From Physcomitrium patens (taxonomy: Eukaryota; Streptophyta; Bryopsida; Funariales; Funariaceae): a stretch of 64,000 bases of DNA. The notes under the pieces were generated by a model. The model worked only from the letters and a program-made list of their open reading frames with translations. It made no database searches and was not told the origin of the DNA. This document shows, one piece after another, positions 1 through 14,029 of this stretch (position 1 is its first letter; each line of letters starts with the position of its first letter). Where the stretch lies: positions 7,938,917 through 8,002,916 of the forward strand of contig NC_037263.1 of the NCBI RefSeq assembly GCF_000002425.4. Direction: 5' to 3'. The position numbers were made by a program, and so were the translations under genes.

Positions 1-3000
1 CCAAACGCAACTTCTCTGGAGTAGCTACCTCCAAGTTGCCATCCTCCTGAAAGAGAGCGAGTTATGTGCAATAATGAAAACGATGTTGACCAAAACAAAA
101 AACATTACAGAAAAAACCTTATACGGTCAATCCTAAACGTATGAAAACAAGTTCAATGTGGTAAAATTTGGTGACTCAAAAAATCGCGCTTACCAGAGCA
201 CGTTGATCGGGTCTTAACCTTGAATCAGTGGGCGGAAGTGCATCGGACAACTTTTGATTCAACTCTGAAATCCAAGAAGGAATAAATATATTAAAGACTA
301 CCATTCAAAAATCCTCCCAGTCATGTGGTGCGAAATAAGTGAAGCATGGTTGAATCACATTGCAAAATAATGACTTGTAAACTAAAAAGTGGCCAAAACA
401 AAGTACAAAATTTTAAGCGGGGTTACGGAAGAGGTTAAAATTTATATACAAATTGTTTACTAAAGACTCATCGTCAACGCAATACACATTGAACTTAACC
501 CACCATTCAGAGCTAGCGCGTATCGAGTAAAACAGTATTGCTGACGATAATCTTCAATTTGCTCAGGTGCTTTCCAAAGTAGTCTCACGTCCGGACCATT
601 GACATCGAAGTTGGTGCATGTCTCTGGACATGAATAAATAGCTTCCATGTAATTACCGAAAATTGTATAGTGAGCAGCCCCTTTTGCGTCATAGATCTGC
701 CAACACACAACCGTAAACATTAGAAACTCCATCAATGATAAACTTCGGACGAACAGACCTAGCTGCTGATATCACTTTTGAGATAATGAACACACTTGAA
801 ACCGGAAGGAAGCGAACAAAGCTAGGAAGTCAATACGAGAATTACATCACGTCAATGAGATAGAATTAACAAGCTTTTCGACAGGTGAAGTGAACAACCT
901 TCCCAGAGATGCGGCATTGTTCTCTGCTGGTCGCTTTGTGAAAGCGAACACGACCGACTTCACCCGTGGTGTGGTTCACCACAGATACCTCCCCATAATT
1001 GTCGATCCAAGCTTTACCAACCACAACATTGTGAATGCAAAGCGTTGCTCGGTTCCATACAATATGGTCGCCATACTTAGGGATTTTTAAATGGACCCCT
1101 CCATTGCACAGTACCTGCCGAAAAGTATTCCACTTCAGTGCTCCAGCGTCATACAACACATTCCGAGGTGATAGCACATTAGAAGATGATTGATAGACGA
1201 ACCTCTATACTTTTCCCCCAAAATTTGTTTTTGATCTCGATCTCGCCACAAATTTGGTATGTCTCGCTTTTGCTTTCACTTTGGAATGCTAATATGGGTG
1301 GGTGATGACTCACCTGCGGAAGTAAAATCAATGATAAAGTCAAATGCATTCCCAAGATAGTGAATATAAGCTTTTTGTGAACAATGAATCTGATAACCGT
1401 GATGCAGCACCTACCAACCAAGGCGAATATTGATTAATAGATAAATTGAGATCATTAATTTTTTCAGGTTCACGATGGACCAAAAATTGTTGCACAGAAT
1501 CATGAAAATATGTGATTTTTTATCAAAAAATACATTTCTGTGCACCGTTCGCAATATCAAGTTTCCAAACGCAATCGCACCTGCTCAGCCAGAAACCAAC
1601 AGTGGTTGTCCTGATACTCATAAGTTTCCCCCAATAGTGGATTGAAAGGTTTTGCATCACGATGGATGCTACCATAATAGCTTGCACAAGTGAATGCTGT
1701 TGCCAAAAGTAGACGCTCTAAAGAGTCTGTCTTCCGAACTGCCTGCTCCAATAAGTCCCTACAGAGATAATATTGAAACAAAAACAATTGTACCATCAGT
1801 ACAGTAAGACAATAACTAATAAAATCAAAACAAACTTCTAGCTACAGATCTTTTTAGCATTACAAGATAAAATAACACGCAACACTGTGACTTCTGAGAA
1901 GTCTAACATCAAAATGAATACAATTGCGTTCACGGAAGACTAAACGTAGACCAAGCGAAAGTGTTTACCGATATTGCAATTCTTCAGCACACTTTTGAAG
2001 CACTGAGAGAGGCTCGTTGATGGTAGCAGGCATAGTGATGTGGTTGAGATCCCTGCCAACCGCGTTCTTCAATACTGTCCAAACAGTAAACCCTCGTGAG
2101 AGAGGTCTAGGAGCTGGTAATCTGCAAGCAGTTGTTAGAAAAACAGTGAGACAATGCTAGCAGGAGAGCTTATAAATGTAAAAAGATGTCCTGAATGAGA
2201 TTATGAAGCAGATCCAGGTGAGCTCCACGTTGAATCATAAGATAACGTGAATCTCACCTCCTTCTTGGCTGATCAACCCCTTCTCCTTCAGCTTCTGACA
2301 GAAAATCAGCATCCCCTATATCAGCCTCTTCAGGGGGTTCTTGATCAACATCCATTGTTTCAGCTAGGTTTTCTTGCTCTTCAGATGACATTGACCGAGA
2401 AGCAAATTCATGATGATTCAAGACCTCCAAGGCTTCAAAGTATTCCTGTCATATTAACAAAGCATCCCTGAAATTTGATGGTTGAAAAAATTGCCTTAAA
2501 TATACATAACGGACCTTCCTAGTATATGTGAATCCATTATGAAGTAGGTAACTATCGATTCTACATATTGATTCTCACATGGGAATAATTGAACAGAAAC
2601 GGCTCGCAGGACTACAATGTAAACGTGTAAAATTAATTAAATGTGTTACAACAGACGCTGACAAGGCACGTCGGTGAAATATCTAGCCCTTGAAATTATG
2701 ATTGAAAGGGGAGCCAGCCATGAGAACTCTGGGATCAACTGTAAGGATAGGACATAAATTTAACATAAAAGTCGAGCAAGGATTGCATTGTCCAGTTCCT
2801 TCCGGTTCATACCTCATTTCCAACATCAGGATGCACTATTGCAATATCATCTTCAGTGTCCTCTCCATCTTCCGTGACTGACTCCTCAGAAGTATTTTTG
2901 TGTTCACATTCGCACTGTTTCTCTTCCTGCATGAGCATTCCAATTACAAGAGGTAAGATTACCGGAGTATGTTCCAACACACCTCTATGTACACAACTTC

Positions 3001-4342
3001 AAGAGAGACTTAAAATCGATTTTCTGACAAAGATTGCCAAGCTACTGTCCATTCGCATCTGAATAATCATCTGACTGAAGGATGTTGCTGAAACAATTTT
3101 CGAAAATGCAACAAGAAATTTAACCCCCGAAGCCTTATAGCATTATTTTCACCTATACAATACAACACAATGCGGTAGAAAGCACCAACATTTTTTACAT
3201 TTACCTTGCATCTTTCTCTCATGCTCGAATGAGCTGCTCTATCATGATGAAGTTGGCGCAAGGATCTCAATGCTTGTTGTAAGACAGCATTATCTGCTTC
3301 AAGTTCAAGCACTCGGCATATCTCTTCTTTCAAGGCCTGCGACCACCAGAAACGTTCCAATGACCATGCCGTGTCACTACGTCATTATCAAAGAAAATAA
3401 TCATGAAGGACTCGAAACATTCAAGCAAAGATGGATTTCACAATAAGTCGAGAATAAGTATAAGACGTACTTCAGACAGTGGATATCAAGGAGCTAAACT
3501 ACGTGGCCAAAGTCTTCCACCATAGTCTCGTGAATGAACGTCAGAATTTGAGAAGTATTGTGATTAAAAACATCCTCAGTGTAAAACAAGTAAAATTTTC
3601 CATAAGCATAGTCATACACGCAGATGTCATCCCCAAATGAAATAACGTTCATTTTTTATTCTATTTTTTGAAAATTTAACAAATGCGGATCATTCCTGAA
3701 TAGCATTAAGCATATGTGGGCTGTTTCCCACGCACCTACATTTAGCATGCGATCGCAACGACATAGGCTTACAAAGATATGCAATATTTTACCTCATTGT
3801 ACGTATCCTGCATGTTGTTCCAAGCGGCATGAAGAGGTCCTTGACTGAATAACCCATTCCTTCCAGGACCGGTCGATGCTTCTTTATCAAACGCTTTCAG
3901 TTGCCCTACCCCGAACTTGTCTTCCTTACTTCCGTGGCTTGAGGCCCCACCTGTTCTAGAAGTTGACCCATGAGATGACCCATCAGTTTCCTTCCTTTGT
4001 ACCATGACGTCTCTATCCAACTTCTTCATTAGACTTGGATCAGATTCCTCGCTGGAAGTTGATGCAATACCGTGAGCAGAGTCCCCATTCCTTTTCCGGT
4101 GATGCAAAGGACCACTAAAACTAATAGGCTGTTTCTTAGACCCTGATTCAGGGTCGGATGAATTACCATGAACGCTACGTTTTCTTCCTGAGAAGCACTC
4201 AGCTCCGATGCAACTAACATCCTTAGAAAAAAATTCAGGATCATGATCATCCAGCGACACAGATAAGCTTCTCCGCCTTCCCCTTTCAAATTTCTTTTCA
4301 ACTCGTGAATTAAAGATGGGCACTGAATTTTGAGACCTGCAC

Positions 4343-4375
<33 letters not shown>

Positions 4376-4606
4376 CACTTTTTAGCAGCTAGTACTGAAG
4401 GAGAACCCAACCTTGAGATAAATTGGAGGACCTCATCCACTCACCGTCCGAAAATTATAATTACTGCACTGCACACTTAAACGCAAACAACCTATATCTC
4501 TCCTGGCCCTTGCTAAATTGTGCGAATCCCTGCGTATTCCATAAAGTTTTGAAGCAGCAGAGTTTCTTCCTGTACTTAAATCAACTTTAAAAATCAACTC
4601 AAAAAG

Positions 4607-4638
<32 letters not shown>

Positions 4639-6992
4639 GACATAGCACTGTTTTCATGTACCAAAAATACAGAATCAGCTTGGGCAAGACAGGTAACCAC
4701 CTGATACCGCTTATATCTTGAGTTGGCTCCTTGGGCAGAAAAGCCTCCGCGTCGCTTTTCATCTTTAAGAGAGAACGAGAACCATTTATGTTCTCATGGT
4801 CATTTTCATGTACCCGAAGCATCCAAGGCGACATAGGTCCAGAATAATTCTGAAAAGGTTTCGTCGCTCCCATCCCTGGAGAAGATAGTTTGTCATCTCC
4901 TGTTGCTGGAGTAACAGTCTGCTGTTGAACAGCATCCGACTCAGGTGCTTCATCCTCCATCATGAATAGCCCGTTCGACCTCCAGTTTGTTTCTGGAAGT
5001 TTAGGTGAAGTGGAGAGCCCGTTTGTCGTTGTAGGATTCACGGGTCCTTCAGAGTGTTCGGCAAAGCCAAGGACGCCCGAGATCGTTGATAATGATTGTT
5101 GTAACGTCTGCAACTGATCAAGAAAAGCTGCACATACAGAAACATAGAAAACCAAAGATTTTAAGCCCTACTTGATTAAGGATGGGTATTCGCTGAGCGA
5201 CAGGTCTTTCACTTACACCTCACTTAACATATGTACCCCCACAAGAAAGACCAAAGATATGCAGAAAATTCTTAAAGAACATCACGTTCTGTTCAAAATC
5301 TGAACCTTGTTAAACAGATCCAAAGACTTAAACAAACATGTGAGAATTAGCAATTGAATCGATGAGCAGAGTTAGTAGCGACCAGGTAGTACCCTGCCGT
5401 GTGGGCTCCAGATCTTTGAGGCGTTCTCTGACTCTTCTATTGAACTCTCTTTCTTGATCCTCCCAATCCTCTCTCTCATGCTGCGCAAAATCTGAGAAGT
5501 TATACTTTATGCAACGAAGAACCAATTAAATCTATCGATAAAATTCAGCTTCTAACGGATGATCTGAATTAGTCAAAATATAGGTTGTAAGATGCTGCTC
5601 GCTTCAAGAGAATGAAAATAACATATAACCTCTCAACCATGCGAGTTACACATCATCTTCAGACGGAAAATAGAAGTTAGGGAGCTTGCGTACTTTAAAA
5701 TGTACTTTAAACAACAGCCATGTTCCTACAAATGTGAGCGTTGTTTATGGATTTACCGAGGGTACAGATGGTTGAGGAAGTAATGCAATCCCGGCATCCC
5801 GTCCAGCCCTCTGAACTGAGTCATGATACACCCGAATTGATTCATGAATGGCATCCAACCATGGCTGCCGATAGTCACGACTGATCGTACGCAGATAATA
5901 CACATCAGAACCCTTCATAATCTTGAACTGCCGTTCCTTGCCTGAGGTAGGAACCACCGTGGCTCCCTGTTCATATTCAGGGAAAAGCAGATCAAGTCAG
6001 TGGTGGTCTGAAAGAAGAGAGACTCGCATAATTTGCATAAGTTGCCAGTAAGGTTAGAAGTTCTACACAAAGTCAATTTCACTGTTGATTCAATAGGTGC
6101 TACAAGAAAGGATTACACGTACAAGGAGGCTGATGCATCCATGACGACCAACTGTTTCTGAATTCTTGTAGTGAAGAAGCAGTCCTGGAGGATTTGCAAC
6201 AAACCAACGCCGCTGCCAACGCTTAAACCTTCCAGTCCAAATAAGGACCCATCCTGCAGGAGGTTGCCCACCTCGGTCTGAACCACTGTGTGTTTTTTTC
6301 TGCCAACTCCGTGGGTCATATATTTTCCTACATTGACCACAGAAAAAATGAAAAGAAGATCACGAAGAGTACATGGTGCCAACAAGAGCATTACCATTAG
6401 ATGTGGATTCAGCGTCTTAAATACCTCAAATCTTGTCAAATTCGAAGAACCCCATTCTCGAGGGACGGAAAAACCTTAAGTATTATTTAGGTTGATAAGA
6501 ATAATTACCAAATGGACATACAATTACAATCACAACAAAACTCAGGCAGAGCTCCTGCGAAGAGATTGCACGAGAACGAATGCCCAGGCTTCACTCCAGG
6601 CCAAGTCGAGCACAAACTAAGCTATCAAAGCCTTCTTAAATAAACCGGTGCACACGACGCAACCGAGCGAATTCTCGAGGGCCGTAGCATATGGAAGATC
6701 TACGAATCGGAAGAAGGATTCTGCCCGAGACAACCGAGTCTTTGTGCATTCTGTCAATGTTTCTTCTCCACGTGTCAAATACAACACGTATCTATTGCTA
6801 CAATGCCTCAAGTACAAGTGAAGCGTCTTAATGGCACTTCATTGCATGTAATAACATGATACGGAAAAGATTTTAATCTCACCTGTTGCCTTGCGCTAAC
6901 TCCTTTGACATGGAAGATCGACGACGACGTTGGCGCTGCTGATGAGGGACAAACGCTGCTGACGTTGAGCGATGAGGGGCAATCGCTTCCAT
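1..6992 (-). CDS. Oxysterol-binding-protein-related protein (PH + ORD), C-terminus off the left edge
   Basis: Plant ORP-type lipid-transfer protein that exchanges sterols/phosphoinositides at membrane contact sites. Exons read on the minus strand: 6883-6992 (candidate first Met at 6992), 6123-6327, 5758-5966, 5393-5491, 4708-5127, about 4450-4569, 3793-4336, 3205-3336, 2813-2936, 2258-2445, 1969-2121, 1581-1758, 1203-1313, 899-1114, 504-696, 194-264 and 1-46. The second and third carry a PH domain (GWVLIWTGRFKRW, RRWFVANPPG, then RQFKIMKGSDVYYLR). The middle is Ser/Glu-rich with a helical LKEEICRVLELEADN segment. The ORD shows MPATINEPLSVLQ, KPFNPLLGETYE, the family signature EQVSHHPP (split by an intron) and IFGNYMEAIY, ending in the window at LPPTDSRLRPDQ...EKLRLE. 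The fingerprint is intact, so the gene is probably functional. Exon joins between 5758 and 5393, around 4340-4570 and between the first exon and 6327 do not phase cleanly, so a small exon may be missed or misplaced there. The family is certain; the start is not. Confidence 0.9.
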
Positions 6993-8650
6993 CGCAAGTT
7001 GCAAGCTTCAACTACGTCGCAGGCAAATGGGAACCGATTTCTAAGACCCCGAAAAATAAATGTGGGGAGTTCAAAATGATACGAAGGTCACACGGTCCGG
7101 AAACCTTCACTTTAAAATAGTTAAGCAGGTAACTGGAGGTTACTCTCTACGCCTCAATTACCAATAAGAATGTTTTCAAAACATCAAGAGGTTCCAACAA
7201 TTAGGCCTGCAATAGAGTTCAGATCCCAGTGAAACTTTAACGAAAACCTCCAGCGTCAAAAGGAGACTGTGTACCGGCTATTTTCCAGTCTTGCATCATA
7301 AAACTTTACAAGTCATGAAAAACACCTCTGACGAGCACTAGTCATTTCCGAGCTGGAGCACAATCTCACTTCCAAGGTCCCGAACATGAACAAGCTCAAT
7401 CCAAAATATAAAATATAAAAATTAGCATGAATTCAACGCGAACAGCCACAGAGCTAAGGCACCACGCAGCAACAGAAGCTGTGCGTATCGCTTAAATACC
7501 GACAAATTCCAACGTCACCCTTAACAGCTCCCCCTGCGTTCACAAGAAACGCATCGGCTGCCCATCAATAATCAAACATAGCCGAAATTCGCTTCGATTC
7601 TACCTGAGGATCTCAATGCACACTCCCAGTAAAACAATCACATGATCGCATCTCCCCTAGGCAGGTCGACTTCCTCCTTGATCAGCTCCCCCCAGCTCAA
7701 CAACTGTCTAGCGGTGGAAACAGAACATGATCTCTCAATGCAAAACACTTCGTACACTTCCTTTCCTACCACCTCTCCTCCCCAATTATCGAGCTACAGG
7801 CCACGAGCTCGACACAACCACGCGTACAGACATCAAGTCGGCAAACCGACTGAACCAATCCGATATCCAACGCAATCGCTCCAGGTTCGCATTCCGACTC
7901 CCTATTCCTCATCATACCACCTTCTAAACACAATTGACAACCCAAACCATAAACGACCTAGATGATACCTCTATAATTTCCCTTTTCTCATCAATACAAA
8001 ACAAGCGCCAACGCTCCCAACCCACACCGCCGTGCTTCAAACTCGCTGGAACTTGGTCAAAATCCCATTCCCTGCGCCGCAGCATTGAAGAAAAACGCAC
8101 ACGGCGACCCCTGAGGCCCCTTCGCAGAAAGACAAGAGCAGCGAGCTCGATACAAGGCCAAACGAGGCCAGATCTGTCTCTAAGGAAACACGTTCTGCAC
8201 CTGCATGGGCGCAACTCCACATGGAATGGGACTGGAATGGAATGGAAGCTCGGAGGAACAAGCGATGGCACCCTTCCCGTTCGCTTCCCTTGACGATCGT
8301 CGCCGCAGCGGTGCTTTCTGCTTTTTTTTTAGCACCTCGTGGCCCATGGCCTGCTTGCTTGATTGCGCCGTTCACCCCCCCTTCCATCGCCGTCGCCGAC
8401 CTCCTTTCCGACGGCGCTGTTCACACTCCTCGCGCGCCTTCATCTAACGGCTCGGGGCGTTGGAACGCGGTCACCTTCAGTTCCCCATGGGGAATATTCG
8501 TGTTCTCGTGTTGATTTTTTTTCTATGGGAACGGGAAATACTGCCCGCAGCTTGTGTTGGTGGACTTTATTGGCCCTCGACCTTCGTTGGCGGACGGGCT
8601 TCCATTCACTCATTCATTCATTGATTCATTCATCCTTAATTGAATGAATT
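6993..8650 (-). promoter_or_regulatory. Upstream/leader region of the ORP gene
   Basis: GC-richer non-coding stretch between the first plausible ORP codon and the AT-rich desert. Base composition rises to its maximum at about 8040-8500 and falls abruptly near 8650, where (CATT)n-like repeats (8600-8645) begin. Overlapping ORFs here on both strands are low-complexity and match no family I recognise, so I read them as 5' UTR/promoter shadows. The transcription start is not identifiable by eye. Confidence 0.4.
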
Positions 8651-9971
8651 TGGACATTGCTGCAGCGCCTAAAAAGTGATGTGACTGGGGAAAGTAAAAG
8701 GAAATGGGATTGTAAGGGTGCGGGTGAAGGAGGAGGTGACTTACTTTTGCTTTTTCATTACATTACATTTTTAAATAGCATATAAAACAATATCTCAAAA
8801 ACAACGTATTAATTTTTTAAAAGATAAAAATATTGTAATTTAAATAGAATATTTTATTATATTTTCATTAACTGGAACTAATAATAATAATTTTGAAAAA
8901 TTATGGATAATATTTTAAAATGAAAATTTATTTACATCTGTAATGTAAATAGTTTGTATTTCAATAGTTATCTTCAGCAAAACAAGTTATTTTTATTACT
9001 ATTAATATGTCATGATTTTATTCTAGTAGGTGACAAAAGAATAATTGCAAGATAAAATGCTCAATGAGATTGTCTCACTACAAAGTAACATATAATATTT
9101 GATACCACTTCCATTGATAGACCTAGTCAATTGAAGCTTTTAGGATGATTAAAAACTATATATATAGTTAAAAAAACATATACATACTCAAAATTCTTAT
9201 AATTAAATATGTATAATATTATATATATAAAAATATAAAATCTTAACAATTAACTTTATTGATTGCACCACATTAAATTACCTTAACTTTTGTATTTATT
9301 AACAGTGACATTTTAACTTTTTTAAGTAATTAAATTTTAAAATAATATTGCTTTAGTATGTTAATACGCCTTTAAAAACCCCATTTGTTTCTTAATTTCA
9401 TATCACCAAAACCCCATTTCTTTTCAATACAAAGAGTAATTAAAGTCATAGTTTTTACAAGATACATTGTTTACAATTAAAGACAACCCCATATTCATAC
9501 AATTGCAACAATTGAAAGTGTGATACAGGGCCTCTTGATTTCCTTTGGAAGTTTGTGTTGAAAAACAGTATTGATTTACAAAAACTTACAGCACAATGAT
9601 GAATTACAATGCAATCAATGTAGCTAAGAAATACACAAATGCATCTAGTGTATCAAAATCAAAAGGATTTCTTTATGTGTTTATTTATCCATGCTAAGGA
9701 TTGTTTATGTTCATGCTTCCATGTAGCCATCCATGCATTCATCCATCAAACAATTGTTTAAGAATGGCAAGTGTTCAAATTTCGATAATACATGAATAGA
9801 TATGTGGCTCTTTGGATGCATGAAAAATACACAAGCACACAACTCTAATTTTAAAATACAACACATTTTAAATTTACAATAAAACAAAAAAAATAACAAA
9901 AATTCATGTGAAGATTTGTATAATGCAATAATTATTGTGTTTGTTTTATGTTTATAAATCTTACTTTTATA

Positions 9972-10005
<34 letters not shown>

Positions 10006-11249
10006 TGATAATTATCTTAGCCAAAAGCTGGTATATATATATATATATATATATATAAATTTCATACACTGCAAACTGTACATTACTAAACTATAGATTA
10101 AGATCAATGCTTAGATTAAGATTGAAAAAATATATTTTCAGTAAATGTTAAAAAAATTGTAGATGAATAAATGTATTCAAATTTCACAATAATAAAGTAA
10201 AATTTCAAATATCACCTTTTTAAAAATCTCATTTATTAAATCCAGTGTTGATAAAATGAATTTCAGTGGAAAACACAATATCATTTAGAAAAGTTTTGAT
10301 TAATTCTTCAAAATTATTAGTTTTGATAGATTAATTATTAAATAGACAATTATATTTGGCTCATACAAAAACTTTATACAATAAGAAGGACTTTTTAATA
10401 TGTATTATAAACTTTATTTTTCTACAAAAAAATATAAATATACAAATTTAAAGTGGTACAATTTGTAAAAGTAACTTACAGTGCTTGTAATTAAAGACCG
10501 TGCTTTTTCTATTGTAATTATAATTTTTTAAATAAAAATCAAGTGTCCAGTAATTTTTGGGCTACAACAGTGTACTTGTAAAATGTTTTTGAAGGTTTTC
10601 AAGTAAGAATAGCTATCTATGTCCTCTCTGCATATGGCTTTTGGATTAGGATTATGTTTAAAATAAATTTTTATTGGAAATTTTATTTTTAACATAATCT
10701 TAAAACATTTGTTAAATATTGTACTATTTTCAAAACCCATGAAGCATTAAATTGTACAATCTCATTCTTTAATAAAACTAGAAGTTTAAAAAATTTAAAG
10801 TTTATAATTTGTGAGTCAAAGACTTTTTTTTTCTTTTTTTTTTCTTTTTTTTCTTTCTCATGAGACATTTAGAGGAAGACTATTGAATTCACCAAATTAT
10901 CTAGAAGGCACTATAAATAAGGTAAGCATAACTTGTATAAATCAATGCAAGATTACAACTTTTTTTAGGATGGGAGGAAGTTACTTCTCTAAAAACTAAT
11001 GGATATTTGTTCATAGAGGCATTCAATTTTTGATAAACACATTGGCTCATTTGAAGTCTTCAACTCTAGAAAGATTGTTTAGTGTCAAAAAAGAGTGTCA
11101 ACAAAGGCTTAATTTCATTAAAACAATGTTGAACCAAGTCATCTTTTTATAATCTTTAATTTATGTTTATTATTTTTAATTTATAATTAATTCTCCTACT
11201 CGATCATATGCCTCCAAATCAAATCCTTGAACATATTTTGAAATTTGCA
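8651..11249. other. AT-rich intergenic desert
   Basis: About 75-80% A+T by eye, with no ORF of any quality. It contains two (AT)n arrays (9974-10002 and 10032-10056) separated by about 30 bp and a CATCC/CATTC-rich patch at 9718-9750. Nothing else could be assigned. Confidence 0.7.
9974..10056. repeat. Paired (AT)n microsatellites
   Basis: Two pure AT dinucleotide runs of about 25-29 bp flank a short unique spacer containing AGCCAAAAGCTGG. Each run is self-complementary and the two can also pair with each other. Confidence 0.95.
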
Positions 11250-11560
11250 GTATTAATTAATTTCACCACGTGGCGGATTCTCATTCGACAATCAACTTCA
11301 ACCCAAAGGCCAATTCGTTTTCCGGCTGCCACGCGGTTGCCGCCACGATGGAGCCACGTCATTTGGCGCGAAGAGCGTATGCATGACAATTGGGACGTAC
11401 GGAGATGGACGAAAGCGTAACTTCGAGGAATTTACCGTGAGCGAGTTTTTCTTGTGTCACGCTGACGAGGAGACTCCAACGCTGACTGTAGGTGCCAGGC
11501 TGGCACCGACAAGTGCCACGTGAGATTCATCCGTCCATTCTACACGGTTTTCATCCATTC
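11250..11560. promoter_or_regulatory. Isolated GC-rich island with two G-boxes and a palindrome
   Basis: About 310 bp of near-50% GC lie inside a desert of roughly 80% AT. Two CACGTG G-boxes (11267-11272, 11517-11522) flank further ACGT cores (CCACGTCA near 11350, GGACGTACGG near 11394) and a perfect 8-bp-arm inverted repeat, GGTGCCAGGCTGGCACC, at 11491-11507. In plants such motifs bind bZIP/bHLH factors. No convincing ORF follows on either side, so the island is either a distal regulatory element, the promoter of an unrecognised non-coding transcript, or a gene relic. Confidence 0.4.
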
Positions 11561-12252
11561 AAGGTGGGTACATGTTCATAAATGCTCAATATTCATTCAT
11601 CTTGTGAACGCTGTTTTGTTGTGCAATTTAACTGACCACCGTGTAACATTGCAATGTTTTTTTTTTAAGGTCACTATTGAATTTAGTTTCAGCCATATTT
11701 TATGAAATTATAGTCATGATGTATATGGAATGTGAAAAACTATGTGTAGATTCTTAAAAAAAACTATAATCTACTCATTTTTGCATGCTTTTGTTCATCT
11801 ACATATTTTTTGGTACACTTTAAATTTTTTAGTTCTTTATTTATTGAAACGTTATTTTTATAGATTTTTTTTAATTATATATATATTATTTATTTTTCTT
11901 TTGTATGATCTTTATTTACATAAATGATTACTATTATGTTTGATATTTTATTTAAAAAATCATCTTTGAGATTTTATTTTTGAAGAATCCAAAGTAAAGA
12001 ACAAGAATTTATAAGCACTCAAATTATATGGTAATTTTTTTTGTGTTGCTTTAAGAGCTAGGTTACTAAAGCAATGAAAAGATGTGTCACAACACTTCAA
12101 GAGCTAGTTTTTATATTTCAAAAGAAGGTAATTATTTAAATAAGTATTTGACATTCATTGTCAATTGATGAAATTGAAGTATGCATAAATATACACAATT
12201 TTATTAGATGTCACCAAAATGTAATTCTTATATATAGATATATATACATATA

Positions 12253-12314
12253 TATAGAAACATATATAGTCCCTACTCATTTATATAGAAACATATATAG
12301 TCTTTACTCATTTA
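12253..12314. repeat. 31-bp direct tandem duplication
   Basis: Two adjacent copies of a 31-bp unit beginning TATAGAAACATATATAGT. They differ only in the CCC/CTT triplet after AGT, so the duplication is recent or conserved. Confidence 0.9.
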
Positions 12315-12524
12315 TAGGTGCTAGATTAGAAAATTATGTGAGGAATGTTTTTATTTTTTATTTTTTTTCTTTCTTTCTTTTAGAGAATGTAGTGGAGCAA
12401 TAGATGAAATATGAATTTAAGAATTGTTGATGCATCTTATTAATCTACAACAATGTAAAAGATTCATTTCAATCATAAGACATAAGTATTTTAAAACCTT
12501 CTATTATTGCAATAATAAAAATTT

Positions 12525-12595
12525 CAGATTATTTATTTATTCTATTATTGCAATAATAAATTAGAAGAAGATTAATCAGATTAATAAATAATCTG
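12525..12595. repeat. 71-bp foldback with 13-bp perfect arms
   Basis: CAGATTATTTATT (12525-12537) is the exact reverse complement of AATAAATAATCTG (12583-12595). Inside lies the 16-bp palindrome TATTATTGCAATAATA (12543-12558), which also occurs just upstream at 12502-12517. Confidence 0.85.
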
Positions 12596-13919
12596 TATTA
12601 GTGCTTTCTCATTTGCTTTTCTATTTTGGAAATATGTTTCTCCAATCTATTATCTTTTCCGATGTCTCCCACTGAATTTTCATAGCAAAAAATAGTAGAT
12701 AATCATATTTAATTAGTTCATATAATGATATAATAATAGTATATCAAACAAGTATATAATTTATTTTAATTTATGATAATAATTTTAATAATTTATTGTT
12801 TTTGTATATGATTTAGTATCTTCTTGGCATATTATGATTGTGCATGAAGTTACTCAATTATTTGGATTAATGTGATATTATTATAAAAAAAAAGTACAAA
12901 GCTCAAGAAATACATAAAGACAAGGAAATTAAGAAGTAAGATGAAATGTATGAAAATATCAGTTTTTTATAGATGAAAAGTAAGTTTTCTATTCTATAAT
13001 TAATATTTGAAGGCTCTTAGTTATATATAAAATTATTAAGACTTGAGTATTTTAAATTTTAAAATTATATCCCCTACTTCCTAGAATTATAAATGTCTTG
13101 TATTTTAAAGTTTTTGGACAATGAGATTTTGGTTCCTCTCTCCAAATCCTTGCATTGTTGCCATTTGGAATACTACTAGGAAGTCATTTTCAAGTTTTCA
13201 AGTTGATTGAACTTCTACCTTTCTAGTTGAGAAGATATCAAAATGTTTGTGCTTTAACTTTTTTGGTAGTATTCTTTTTGTCTCTTATAATAATTATTAT
13301 AATTGGATATTTTTAGTAGAACTACATTTTTTTTTTGTAAATATTATAAATGCATACAACAAACTGTTCTCTTATTTGAAAACCTTACAAGTTTTAACAA
13401 AAGTTTAAACAAAATGTTATTTTTAAAGAATGTGTAATCATTTTATGATTAAGTTGTGGAGACTATAATTTCTTTTCATTTATGGTAATTTGATGGAATA
13501 TATTTATTTTAGTACATTTTTTAAGTCTTGGAATTTTCTACCATAATACTCTATATGCTTTTAATATACTTAAGTATACATAAGTGTTACCAAAACATAA
13601 TTATTTTTTAAAAAATTAATTATGTAGTTAAAAAATAATGAAATATCTTTAACTCACTGTAATACAAGTTTTTATTCTAATTTTTTTACTGAATTTTCTC
13701 TTAAAGGATTTGCATGTAATTTTTAGTTTCCATTTTTGAAACATTTAAAAAATAAAATAAAATAAAAAACTTTAACTTTCCTTAAGGCATATTAGAGCTT
13801 CAATGAACAGCATTATTACTCAAATCAACAAGGCATATTATCAAAAAAAAATCCATAAATATTGTAAATAAAATAAAAAAATAAATATTCATAGCATTAC
13901 ATTTTAGGGTTTGTGAAAA

Positions 13920-13959
<40 letters not shown>

Positions 13960-14029
13960 TTCATTTTCATTTTTCAAAAGATTAGTTTCATAGAAAAAAG
14001 AAAATGATAATAAAATAAAATAAAAACAT

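Larger units (their letters stand above)
11561..14029. other. AT-rich intergenic desert
   Basis: Very AT-rich with no protein-coding signal. It holds a 31-bp tandem duplication (12253-12314), a foldback (12525-12595) and an (AT)n run (about 13923-13957) just before the composition switches at the AHL gene's 3' side. Confidence 0.7.

Noticed and set aside
7924..8647. Overlapping ORFs of 80-119 codons on both strands
   Set aside because: Low-complexity, mutually overlapping and without domains; more likely ORP leader/promoter sequence in a GC-rich stretch.
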